This document shows, in pieces, positions 6,913-14,099 of a stretch of DNA of 29,480 nt; the stretch's first letter is position 1, and each line of letters begins with the position of its first letter. Under the pieces are notes generated by a model. It worked only from the letters and a program-made list of their open reading frames with translations. It made no database searches and was not told the DNA's origin. Source of the DNA: Candidatus Calditenuaceae archaeon JGI OTU-1. Lineage in GTDB: Archaea > Thermoproteota > Nitrososphaeria_A > Caldarchaeales > Calditenuaceae. The stretch spans positions 2,011-31,490 of the forward strand of contig AWOE01000011.1 of NCBI GenBank assembly GCA_000494145.1, in the 5' to 3' direction. A program made the position numbers and the translations under genes.

Positions 6913-8177
6913 CGCTTAAGCTCCTCCACCTCCGGTTTTATCAGAGGTATCTCGCCGACGCTCCCCAGGAGCTTCTCGACCTCCTTCAGGCCCGATCCGG
7001 TGACCAGCACGACGACCCTGTCCGATCTGTCGATAAAGCCCTCGTCGAGGAGCCTCCTCAGCGCCGCGAGGCCCACGGCACCGGAAGGCTCCGCGAAGAC
7101 GCCGGCTTTGGACGCGAGGACCCTGACCGACTCCATTATCTCTTCGTCAGGGACCGCCACGCCTCTGCCTCCAGTCCTCTTGACGCCCTCGATCGCCGCG
7201 TCACCGTCCCAGGGGAAGGGGTCCAGAAGTCCAGACGCGACGGACCTGGGGTTCCTCTCCGGCTCTATCTCCTCGAAAGGCGTCCCCGAGTTGATGGCCC
7301 TCACGAGTTGCTGGTTCCCCTCCGGCTGGACCGGGATCAGCATCGGCAGGTCCTCCTCCCGCAAGAGGCCCAGCTCCGTCAGGTCCCTGAGGCCCTTCCA
7401 GATCCCGGTGATGAAGCACCCTGAACCGGTCGGGACGAGGATCGCGTCGGGCGACTCCCACCCCAGCTGCTCCAGGACCTCGTAGCTGACGGTCTTGGGG
7501 CCCTCGACCTGGTATGGGTTGAAGGGGCCGAAGCTCGGGCAGGGGTACCATCCGAAGGCCCTGACGGCCTTGACCATGAGGTCGACGGTCGGGTCCCTAC
7601 CTTCCTCGACCGACCTCACCCTGAAGAGCTTGGCGCCGAAGGTGACCAGCTGGGCCGCCTTCCCCATCGAGACGTCCTCAGGTACGAAGGCGTAGCACGA
7701 GATGCCGAGGGACGCGCAGTAGGCCGCGAGGGAGGAGGCAGCGTTGCCGCTGGAAGCGGTGACCGCCACTTTCTTCCCCAACTCCGCCGCCTTGGCCACG
7801 CCCACCGCCATCGCCCTGTCCTTGAAGGAGCCGGTCGGGTTGCGGGTCTCGTCCTTGAGGTAGACCGCCTCCGTCCCGAGGAACTCGTTGAGCCTGCTGG
7901 AGCGGAGCATGGGCGTCCCACCCTCCCGGATCGGCGACGCGAACTCCATCGGTGCCGGCATCAGCTCGTGGTACCGCCAGACGCCCATCTCCCTCGGCCT
8001 CGACTCGATGACCCGCCTGCTGAGGACCTCCCTGATCGCATCGTAGTCGTAGATCACGTCGAGCCTTCCGAGGTCCATCCTGCCGCACATCACCGGGCCT
8101 TCCTCCGGCCTGTACCTCGTCCCGCACCTGGAGCAGACCAGCTCCACCACGTAGGACCTCGACCTCGGACCGGGCAT
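6900..8177 (-). CDS. thrC: Threonine synthase-like PLP enzyme (fold type II)
   Basis: A 425-residue protein with the threonine synthase layout. A short Cys-containing N-terminus (C15, C18, C31) looks like a degraded zinc ribbon. It is followed by GGTPMLRSSRL, the PLP lysine in NPTGSFKDRAM (K119), ASSGNAASSLAAYCASLG, and the PLP phosphate loop PTGSGCFITG. The usual reaction converts O-phospho-homoserine to threonine. The ATG (8175-8177) lies 4 bases after the stop of the ssnA-like gene, and that stop is inside its Shine-Dalgarno sequence (GGTGAT), so it is translationally linked to ssnA and the LLM enzyme. That context is unusual for a threonine gene; the same fold also gives diaminopropionate and serine/threonine ammonia-lyases, so the substrate could differ. 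The family call is strong; the exact reaction is less certain. Confidence 0.8.
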   Translation of the reverse strand: MPGPRSRSYVVELVCSRCGTRYRPEEGPVMCGRMDLGRLDVIYDYDAIREVLSRRVIESRPREMGVWRYHELMPAPMEFASPIREGGTPMLRSSRLNEFLGTEAVYLKDETRNPTGSFKDRAMAVGVAKAAELGKKVAVTASSGNAASSLAAYCASLGISCYAFVPEDVSMGKAAQLVTFGAKLFRVRSVEEGRDPTVDLMVKAVRAFGWYPCPSFGPFNPYQVEGPKTVSYEVLEQLGWESPDAILVPTGSGCFITGIWKGLRDLTELGLLREEDLPMLIPVQPEGNQQLVRAINSGTPFEEIEPERNPRSVASGLLDPFPWDGDAAIEGVKRTGGRGVAVPDEEIMESVRVLASKAGVFAEPSGAVGLAALRRLLDEGFIDRSDRVVVLVTGSGLKEVEKLLGSVGEIPLIKPEVEELKRYLS

Positions 8178-8181
8178 CGGA

Positions 8182-9564
8182 TCACCTTCCGAGGCGCAGC
8201 GGCTCCACCGCCTCCGGTGGGGAGGCCCCGAGCCGATCCCAGAGCCTCTCCACGGTCCTCAAAATCCTCCTCTCGGCCTCCTCTACGTCCAGCGTGAGGA
8301 GCATCCCGTCCTCGACGATCTGCCTGCCGCCGACGATCACGTGCCTCACGTCGGCCCCTCCCATGCCGTTGACGATGTACGCGTAAGGGTCACCGGTGGT
8401 CGGGGTGGCCATCAACCTCGGCCTCAGGACCACTACGTCGGCCAGCTTCCCCGGAGCGATCGAGCCGTAGTCCTTCATGCCGTAGGCCCTTGCCGCCTTG
8501 ACCGTCACCATCTCGAGGACCTGCTTCGGGCTCAGGACGGTGGGGTTCCTCCTGCTGACCCTGTGGATCAGGAACGCCGACCTCACGTTCTCGAACATGT
8601 CGAAGACGTAGCCGTCGTTGCCGAGGCAGACGTTGACGCCAGCACCAAGCATCTCCGGGACCGGAGCTACGCCCACAGCGTTCAGCATGTTGCTCATGGG
8701 GTTGTGGGCGACGCTGGCCCCGTGCCTCGCAACGATCGCTATCTCCTTGTCGTTGAGGTGGACGCAGTGGGCGAGGACAGCCCTCCTGCTCAGCGCTCCG
8801 ACCTCCTCCAACCTCTCAACCGTCCTCTTCCCGTACCGCTCGATGTTGTGGTATACGTCGTTAGGCCCCTCGGAGACGTGGATCGTTATCGGGCACCCGA
8901 ACCTCTCGGAGATCTCGACGCCCTTCCTGACGATCTCGTCGGTCACCGTGAAGGAGGCGTGGACGCTGACCATTCCGTAGGCGTTGCCCTGCTGGCTCCT
9001 CAGGTACCTCTCGTTCTCCCTGAGGCCCCTCTCGCCCTCCTCCCGGGACCTCCTCTCGGTCGCCTCGAAGGCTATGAACCCGCGGATCCCGACCTCGTTC
9101 ACGGCCCTCGCTATCGCGTCGAGGGACCCTTCGATGCCGTTAGGAGCTGAGTAGGTGTCGGCGAAGCAGGTGGTGCCGGTGAGGGCCATCTCGATGCATG
9201 CGGCGAGGGCTGTGGCGTAGGCGTCTTCGTTCGTGAGCTTCTCGTCGAGGGGCCACCAGACGCGCTGGAGGATCTGCAGGAAGTCGCTCGGAGGCCTGAT
9301 GTTCAGCAAAGCCCCCCTCAAAGCTATCCCGTAGAGGTGCGTGTGGCCGCAGAACAGACCGGGCAGGACGAACCCTCCCCTCGCGTCTATCACCCTGTCC
9401 GGCTTCCCCTCCCTTTCCACCTCACCGGCCCTCCCCACCTTGGCGATCCGATCTCCCTCGATCAGAACGGCACCGTCCCTGATGATGCCGAGAGCGTCGT
9501 CCATCGTCACCACTGTTCCGCCTTTGACGAGGACCCTCTCCTCTGCCAGCCCCGACCACCTCAC
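8182..9564 (-). CDS. ssnA: SsnA-like / chlorohydrolase-family amidohydrolase
   Basis: A 460-residue metal-dependent amidohydrolase of the cytosine deaminase/TrzN/SsnA superfamily. The metal site is CGHTHLYG (H74, H76), TIHVSEG, AHCVHLND and the late GNDG aspartate; HNPMSNMLNAVG is the substrate-loop signature. The insert PPSDFLQILQRVWWPLDEKL after the first histidines resembles SsnA rather than methylthioadenosine/S-adenosylhomocysteine deaminases. Bacterial ssnA accompanies anaerobic purine-breakdown genes. The start is GTG 9562-9564, overlapping the stop of the upstream LLM gene as GTGA, and its own stop is 4 bases from the PLP enzyme, so three genes form one packed operon. The likely reaction is deamination or ring hydrolysis of a purine-derived or triazine-like heterocycle; the substrate is unproven. 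Confidence 0.78.
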   Translation of the reverse strand: MRWSGLAEERVLVKGGTVVTMDDALGIIRDGAVLIEGDRIAKVGRAGEVEREGKPDRVIDARGGFVLPGLFCGHTHLYGIALRGALLNIRPPSDFLQILQRVWWPLDEKLTNEDAYATALAACIEMALTGTTCFADTYSAPNGIEGSLDAIARAVNEVGIRGFIAFEATERRSREEGERGLRENERYLRSQQGNAYGMVSVHASFTVTDEIVRKGVEISERFGCPITIHVSEGPNDVYHNIERYGKRTVERLEEVGALSRRAVLAHCVHLNDKEIAIVARHGASVAHNPMSNMLNAVGVAPVPEMLGAGVNVCLGNDGYVFDMFENVRSAFLIHRVSRRNPTVLSPKQVLEMVTVKAARAYGMKDYGSIAPGKLADVVVLRPRLMATPTTGDPYAYIVNGMGGADVRHVIVGGRQIVEDGMLLTLDVEEAERRILRTVERLWDRLGASPPEAVEPLRLGR

Positions 9565-10568
9565 ACGGAGCTGAGGGCCTTTATCGCGTACTCGAGGTCG
9601 CCGCTGAGCAAAAGGATCAGGGGCGCTGTGCAGCCGTGCTTCATGTACTCCATGATCTTCGCCTTGACCTCCGTCGGCGTGCCCGACGCTGTGATCATCC
9701 TGACCACGTCGTCAGGGACGATCTCCATCGCCCTCTCGATCCCTCCGGGCTTCGCGGGCCATCCTCCCATCGCCTTCTGGACCTCCTCGATCAGGTCCTC
9801 GCTGACGCCGCTCGCCTTCATGATGTGCGGCTGCTGGCCGAGGGTCATCGTCACGTGCTTCTTCGCCAGCTTTATCGCCTTCTCCCCGTCCTCGTCGATC
9901 GAGCACGCGATCAGCTGCGGCCTGTCGACGTCCTCGAGCCTCCTCCCTGCCCTCCTGGCTCCCTTCTCGATGTGCTCGAGGGCCTTGTCGTTGTAGGCCG
10001 GCGATACGAGGTAGTTCAGCAGCACCCCGTCAGCTATCTCGCCCGCCAGCTCCATCATCTTGAAGCCTGTGGCGCCTATGTAGATGGGGATGTTCCTCGG
10101 GACCTGACCCTTCCCGTGGAGGACGTCGAGCCTGATGCCCCTGGCCTTCACGAACTTCCCCTCGAAGTTGACCTCCTCCATCCTGAGGAGCCTCCTGATC
10201 ACCTCCACGTACTCCCTCATGCACTGCAGCGGCTCCTTCCTCTCTATGCCCACCTTCCACGCCAGCGGGTCCCACCACGCTCCCAGCCCCAGCATCACCC
10301 TGTTGTCGGCCAGCTCGTCGAGCGTGGCGAAGGTCTGGGCGATCAGCGCCGCGTTCCTCGTCCATGTGTTGATGACCCCGGCCCCGACCTTGATCCTCTC
10401 GGTGACCGTCGCAATCGCGGTCATGGGGACGATCGCGTCCCTCGAGAGCCTCGACTCGGCGACCCAGGCGGACTCGAAACCGTGACGCTCCGCCAGCTGA
10501 GCGTACCTCACCATGTCCCTCACGTGCATGTCCTGAAGGTAGAGACCGAGCCTGGGGATCGACGTCAC
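9561..10568 (-). CDS. LLM-class (Mer-like) flavin/F420-dependent oxidoreductase
   Basis: About 335 residues in the luciferase-like monooxygenase superfamily, closest in pattern to F420-dependent methylene-tetrahydromethanopterin reductase (Mer). It has LGLYLQDMHVRDMVRYAQLA, HGFESAWVAES, then IATVTERIKVGAGVINTWTR, TLDELADNRVMLGLGAWWDP, and PIYIGATGFKMMELAGEIAD, the TIM-barrel strand where F420 or FMN phosphate binds. The start is taken as GTG 10566-10568 because AAAATAAG (10591-10598, minus-strand TATA CTTATTTT) is centred 26 bases upstream, a leaderless start; the frame stays open upstream but that sequence is not family-like. It heads the operon with the SsnA-like and PLP genes. It could reduce a pterin or oxidise a substrate ring (as the LLM enzyme RutA does with uracil); I cannot decide. 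Confidence 0.8.
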   Translation of the reverse strand: MTSIPRLGLYLQDMHVRDMVRYAQLAERHGFESAWVAESRLSRDAIVPMTAIATVTERIKVGAGVINTWTRNAALIAQTFATLDELADNRVMLGLGAWWDPLAWKVGIERKEPLQCMREYVEVIRRLLRMEEVNFEGKFVKARGIRLDVLHGKGQVPRNIPIYIGATGFKMMELAGEIADGVLLNYLVSPAYNDKALEHIEKGARRAGRRLEDVDRPQLIACSIDEDGEKAIKLAKKHVTMTLGQQPHIMKASGVSEDLIEEVQKAMGGWPAKPGGIERAMEIVPDDVVRMITASGTPTEVKAKIMEYMKHGCTAPLILLLSGDLEYAIKALSSV

Positions 10569-10590
10569 ATGATATAGTGCGAGTCGTAAC

Positions 10591-10598
10591 AAAATAAG
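10591..10598 (-). promoter_or_regulatory. TATA box for the LLM-ssnA-thrC-like operon
   Basis: Minus-strand CTTATTTT centred 26 bases upstream of the GTG that starts the LLM gene, giving a leaderless transcript for the three-gene operon. Confidence 0.55.
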
Positions 10599-10640
10599 CA
10601 TGATCCGGAACTGGTTCAGGGGTTGCCGATGGGTCCGGAA

Positions 10641-10650
10641 ACGATTTATC
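10641..10650 (+). promoter_or_regulatory. TATA box for the RAM-domain gene
   Basis: ACGATTTATC centred about 28 bases before the ATG at 10674, so the transcript should begin at or next to the start codon. Confidence 0.5.
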
Positions 10651-10673
10651 CCCCCGAAGGATCGATTTGCCGA

Positions 10674-10904
10674 ATGCCGATTCAAGCCTACGTCCTGATC
10701 AGGACCCATCCGGGGAAGGCGAGGAACGTTGCCGAAGCGATAGCCAAGATCGCAGGATGCAGATCGGTCTGCGCGGTGACAGGGAGGTACGACGTGATCG
10801 CCCTCCTCGAGGCAGAGGACCTAAAGGGTCTCGGAGACCTGATACTCCAGAAGGTCCACACGATCGACGGCGTCGAGAGGACCGAGACGGCCGTCGTGGT
10901 CTGA
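10674..10904 (+). CDS. Stand-alone Lrp/AsnC ligand-binding (RAM) domain protein
   Basis: A 76-residue protein beginning MPIQAYVLIRTHPGKARNVA and continuing CRSVCAVTGRYDVIALLEAEDLKGLGDLI to ETAVVV. This is the alpha/beta effector-binding domain of Lrp/AsnC regulators without the DNA-binding half. Such proteins form octameric or decameric rings that bind amino acids, and may regulate enzymes or pair with full Lrp proteins. ATG 10674 was chosen over the longer open frame from 10623 because a TATA-like element lies about 28 bases upstream and the family starts here. It is divergent from the LLM operon across about 105 bases, which places it well to sense a substrate of the catabolic genes (inference). 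Confidence 0.85.
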   Translation: MPIQAYVLIRTHPGKARNVAEAIAKIAGCRSVCAVTGRYDVIALLEAEDLKGLGDLILQKVHTIDGVERTETAVVV

Positions 10905-10935
10905 GCAGGAATCAGAAACCAACCAGTGCGATCCA

Positions 10936-10944
10936 TTTTTATTA
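10936..10944 (+). promoter_or_regulatory. TATA box for the ABC ATPase gene
   Basis: TTTTTATTA on the plus strand. The expected transcript start is near 10966, right at GTG 10967 or ATG 10973. The same T-run also follows the RAM-domain gene and could act as its terminator. Confidence 0.5.
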
Positions 10945-10972
10945 GTTGCGGATTGAAACAAAATCAGTGGGC

Positions 10973-12514
10973 ATGGAACCTCCCCGAAGACCGCTCATAT
11001 CGATGAGGGGGATAACCAAGAGGTTCCCGGGCGGGGTGATCGCGAACGATCACGTCGACTTCGACCTGTATCCGGGGGAGGTCCACGCGCTTCTCGGAGA
11101 GAACGGAGCGGGTAAGACGACGCTGATGAACATACTGTACGGGCTGTACACCAAGGACGAGGGGGAGGTCTACGTCGACGGGAAAAGGGTCGAGATCAGG
11201 TCTCCGAAGGACGCGATCAGGCTCGGGATAGGCATGGTCCACCAGCAGTTCAAGCTCATCCCGCGCCACACGGTCCTCGAGAACGTCGTCCTCGGCCTGA
11301 GGGAGGCCGGCTTCGTCCTCAACTACAGGAGCCTCAGGGAGATGCTCGTCTCGACCATCAGGGAGTACGGCTGGAACCTCGACCCGGACGCGTACGTATG
11401 GCAGCTGACGGCCTCCCAGAAGCAGCAGGTCGAGATCCTGAAGCTCCTCGTGAGGAAGGCGCGGGTGCTGATACTGGACGAGCCGACGTCTATCCTGACG
11501 CCGCAGGAGACTACGCAGCTCTTCGAGAGCATCCGGTCGATGGCCGCGCAGGGAATGGGGGTCGTCCTGGTCACGCACAAGCTCGAGGAGGTGATGCGGG
11601 TCTGCGACAGGGTGACGGTGATGAGAAGAGGAAGGGTCGTTGCGGTGAGGAGGAGGGAGGAGCTGAACGCGGAGGAGCTGGTGACGCTGATGGTAGGCCG
11701 GAGCATAGACCAGACGTACCGCGTCACCGTTCGACCACGGGATGAGAGGGTCCTCGAGGTGAGGAACCTGAGGGTCCTCGACGACAGGGGGGCCGTGGCG
11801 GTCAAGGACGTGAGCTTCCACGTCATGAAGGGAGAGGTCTTCGGGATTGCGGGGGTCTCCGGGAACGGGCAGGACGAGCTCCTCGAGGCAATTTACGGCC
11901 TCAGGAAGGCGGTCTCTGGCAAAGTCTATCTCAACGGAAGGGACGTCACGAACCTCCCGACGTGGGAGCTGGTGAAGCAGGGTGTGGCGATGATCGTGCC
12001 AGAGGCGGTGAAGGGGGTCGGTCTCGGCCTCACGGTCGCCGAGAACCTCCTGCTGAAGTGCTACCGTTACGAGCCCTTCTCGAGGTGGGGCATCCTGAAG
12101 AGGAAGCTGATGGAGGAGTCGGCGAAGGAGCTGGTCGAGCAGCTCAAGATCGTCACGAGGTCCGTCACCGCCAGGGCCTCCACCCTCTCCGGCGGGAACC
12201 TCCAACGCCTCATCATCGCTCGGGAGCTCTTCGCGAACCCTAGCCGTCGGCTCCCGGTCCTGCTGCTCGCATCGCACCCCACTAAAGGCCTCGACGTGGC
12301 CGCCACCGACTACGTGAGGAGGCTGATACTCGGCGTGAGGGACTCGGGCGCTGGGGTCATCCTCCTCTCGGACGACCTCGAGGAGCTGATAGCGCTCAGC
12401 GACAGGATAGGCGTGATGTACAAGGGCGAACTGCTCGCGGTGCTGGAGAAGGAGCGGGCGGAGATCGAGACGATAGGCATGCTGATGATGGGCGTAAGGC
12501 CTGGCGGCCCCTAG
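10973..12514 (+). CDS. Double ABC-domain ATPase of a BMP/nucleoside- or sugar-type importer
   Basis: About 513 residues with two ABC ATPase domains in tandem, as in the sugar (RbsA-like) and purine-nucleoside (YufO/NupA-like) importers. Domain 1 has Walker A GENGAGKTT, Q-loop MVHQQFKLIP, a modified signature LTASQKQQVEILK and Walker B VLILDEPTS. Domain 2 has the degenerate P-loop GVSGNGQDEL without the lysine, signature LSGGNLQRLIIAREL, and a weak Walker B (LLLASHPTKGLD). These degenerations are usual for the second half in this family. HQQFKLIPRHTVLEN resembles the nucleoside branch. A GTG at 10967 may be the true leaderless start. No permease or binding-protein gene is adjacent, so the partners must lie elsewhere. 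It stops 4 bases inside the convergent carbamoyltransferase gene. Confidence 0.88.
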   Translation: MEPPRRPLISMRGITKRFPGGVIANDHVDFDLYPGEVHALLGENGAGKTTLMNILYGLYTKDEGEVYVDGKRVEIRSPKDAIRLGIGMVHQQFKLIPRHTVLENVVLGLREAGFVLNYRSLREMLVSTIREYGWNLDPDAYVWQLTASQKQQVEILKLLVRKARVLILDEPTSILTPQETTQLFESIRSMAAQGMGVVLVTHKLEEVMRVCDRVTVMRRGRVVAVRRREELNAEELVTLMVGRSIDQTYRVTVRPRDERVLEVRNLRVLDDRGAVAVKDVSFHVMKGEVFGIAGVSGNGQDELLEAIYGLRKAVSGKVYLNGRDVTNLPTWELVKQGVAMIVPEAVKGVGLGLTVAENLLLKCYRYEPFSRWGILKRKLMEESAKELVEQLKIVTRSVTARASTLSGGNLQRLIIARELFANPSRRLPVLLLASHPTKGLDVAATDYVRRLILGVRDSGAGVILLSDDLEELIALSDRIGVMYKGELLAVLEKERAEIETIGMLMMGVRPGGP

Positions 12515-13563
12515 CCCATCGTCATCACCATCACGGCCTTCTGGACGTGGAGCCTGTTCTCGGCCTGCTCGAAGTAGAGCGAGTACCTCGGGTTGTCGAT
12601 GACGTCGTCGGTGACCTCCTGCCCCCTGTCAGCGGGACCGCAGTGCATGTACTTCCCGTTGTTGGTCAGGTCCATCAGCTCCTGCGTGCATATCCAGTGC
12701 TTGAACTTGTTCTGGTACTCGACCGCTCCCTCCTTGTCGACCTTGCTGTTGTACGGTGGGAAGAAGCCCTTGGGCGACCAGGCCTTCGGGTAGACGAAGT
12801 CCGCGCCCTCGAAGGCCTCCTTCATGTCGTGAACGATCTCGAAGCTTCCCCCGTACCTGTCGGCGTTCTCTCTGGCCGCCCTTATCACGTGGTCCTCGAG
12901 CTCGAAGCCCGGCGGGTGGGCGAGGACGACGTCCATCCCGAACATCGTCCCGATCAGGACGCACGACTGCGGCACCGCGAGGGGCTTCAGCCCTCCGGAG
13001 TAGGCGTAGGAGACGACGAACTTCTTCCCCTTTGGGTTAGGGGTCACATCGGTTATCGCCATGATGTCGGCCAGCGCCTGGAACGGATGGTAGATGTCGT
13101 CCTCCATGTTCAGGACCGGGACCGTGCTCCACCTGGCGAACTCCTGGATCACCCTGTGGCCGCGGCCGATGTGCCACTTGGCCGCGTCACCGTAGATCCT
13201 GATGGCGATCGCGTCGCCGTACCTGCTCAGGACCCTCGCGACGTCCGCAATCGACTCGGTCTGGTATGGTATCATGTCCTCCGGCAAGGTCGGCGTGTAG
13301 ACGTCCTGAGGGCTGAGGAAGTGGGCGTGGCCGCCTAGCTGGAAGATCCCCGCCTCGAAGGAGTTCCTCGTCCTTAGGCTTCTATTGTAGAAGAGCATGA
13401 AGAGCGTCTTGCCCTGCAGGTACGGCGTCGGGATCCTCGCCCTGAACTTGCTCCTGAGGTCCCTCGCGGCCTCCAGGACCTGCTCGATCTCCTCCCGTGT
13501 GAAGTCGTTTGTGTTCAGGAAATGCCTGCCCCTCAGGAGCCCCGCGTATTTGGGGAGATCCAT
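12511..13563 (-). CDS. Knotted carbamoyltransferase (acetyl/succinylornithine- or YgeW-like)
   Basis: A 350-residue member of the aspartate/ornithine carbamoyltransferase fold. Residues 62-66 (SLRTR) form the carbamoyl-phosphate loop, followed by FEAGIFQLGGHAHFL. VLNMEDDIYHPFQALADIM (150-168) carries the HPxQxLAD motif. KGKKFVVSYAY with a following Pro-containing loop and FGMDVVLAHPPGFEL recall the knotted AOTCase/SOTCase/YgeW branch. The C-terminal ENRLHVQKAVM (335-345) is like acetylornithine carbamoyltransferases, but TNNGKYMHCGPADRGQEVTD (300-319) has HCGP where ornithine and YgeW enzymes usually have HCLP. The substrate is therefore open: N-acylornithine for arginine synthesis, or a ureido compound in purine breakdown. 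The ATG is 13561-13563, with a TATA-like TTTTTAAC about 28 bases upstream. Confidence 0.85.
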   Translation of the reverse strand: MDLPKYAGLLRGRHFLNTNDFTREEIEQVLEAARDLRSKFRARIPTPYLQGKTLFMLFYNRSLRTRNSFEAGIFQLGGHAHFLSPQDVYTPTLPEDMIPYQTESIADVARVLSRYGDAIAIRIYGDAAKWHIGRGHRVIQEFARWSTVPVLNMEDDIYHPFQALADIMAITDVTPNPKGKKFVVSYAYSGGLKPLAVPQSCVLIGTMFGMDVVLAHPPGFELEDHVIRAARENADRYGGSFEIVHDMKEAFEGADFVYPKAWSPKGFFPPYNSKVDKEGAVEYQNKFKHWICTQELMDLTNNGKYMHCGPADRGQEVTDDVIDNPRYSLYFEQAENRLHVQKAVMVMTMG

Positions 13564-13587
13564 TTCGCCAACTCGTCCCTGGCCCGA

Positions 13588-13597
13588 GTTAAAAATT
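13588..13597. promoter_or_regulatory. AT-rich box A between the carbamoyltransferase and hsp20 genes
   Basis: GTTAAAAATT. On the minus strand it lies about 28 bases before the carbamoyltransferase ATG, fitting a leaderless start. On the plus strand it could also start an hsp20 transcript near 13620 with about 60 nt of leader. Confidence 0.45.
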
Positions 13598-13651
13598 GTA
13601 TCCGGTCAGGGAGCACGGAGATGGAGTGAAGGGGAACCGACGATAAGGATT

Positions 13652-13668
13652 ATCACCGGCCGGGTGAT
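13652..13668 (+). promoter_or_regulatory. Inverted repeat ATCACC-N5-GGTGAT ahead of hsp20
   Basis: ATCACCGGCCGGGTGAT is a perfect 6-bp inverted repeat with a 5-base loop, 11 bases before the hsp20 ATG. Its right arm GGTGAT is a Shine-Dalgarno match, so in RNA the stem would hide it. A second, overlapping repeat, GATAAGGATTATC (13642-13654), sits just upstream. It could be an operator for a heat-shock repressor or a temperature-sensing hairpin. Confidence 0.4.
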
Positions 13669-13679
13669 GGTCACTGCGG

Positions 13680-14099
13680 ATGTTCAGGAGACGTAGGTCG
13701 ATCCTCGACCTGATGAGGGAGTTGGAACAGGAGATGGAGCGGGAGATCGAGTACTTCCTGATGGAGCTGAAGCACGACGAGCTCGCAGGCCAGTGCCTCC
13801 AGCCGTTGTACGACGTGAGGGAGACCGACGAGGAGATCGTGGTGACGATAGACCTCCCAGGAGCGAGGAAGGAGGACATCGACCTAAGGCTGTCGGAGGA
13901 CTACCTCTCGCTCTACGCTCCCATCAGCTACGGCGTGAGGGTGAGCAGGAGCTACACGCGGGGTGCGACCTGCTACAGGCTCCACCTTGATCTGCCGGAG
14001 CCTGTCGACGTCGACTCGGCATCCAGCACGTACAGGAACGGCGTCCTTGAGGTGAGGGTGAAGAAAAGGCGTTCGGGTTACAGGATACCTGTCAAGTGA
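13680..14099 (+). CDS. hsp20: Small heat-shock protein (Hsp20/alpha-crystallin family)
   Basis: A 139-residue protein. The N-terminal arm (1-40, MFRRRRSILDLMRELEQEME) is helical and charged. The alpha-crystallin domain (about 42-135) begins PLYDVRETDEEIVVTIDLPG, continues through EDIDLRLSEDYLSLYA, and ends with the conserved YRNGVLEVRVKK (G-V-L motif). The C-terminal GYRIPVK holds an I-x-V-type tail motif used for oligomer contacts. It binds unfolding proteins without ATP in large cytosolic oligomers. The domain is shorter in the beta-5/6 loop region than in many homologues. The ATG at 13680 has GGTGAT 12 bases upstream, inside an inverted repeat. The gene is convergent with the regulator gene, with ends overlapping by 8 bases. 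Confidence 0.9.
   Translation: MFRRRRSILDLMRELEQEMEREIEYFLMELKHDELAGQCLQPLYDVRETDEEIVVTIDLPGARKEDIDLRLSEDYLSLYAPISYGVRVSRSYTRGATCYRLHLDLPEPVDVDSASSTYRNGVLEVRVKKRRSGYRIPVK

Noticed and set aside
10964..12277. 437-codon minus-strand open frame
   Set aside because: Shadow of the double ABC ATPase, full of Asp, His, Arg and Leu; the plus-strand frame has all the ATPase motifs.
10973..12514. Inactivated second ABC domain (no P-loop lysine, weak Walker B)
   Set aside because: Loss of these residues in the second half is common in nucleoside- and sugar-type double ATPases, so it is not a sign of decay.
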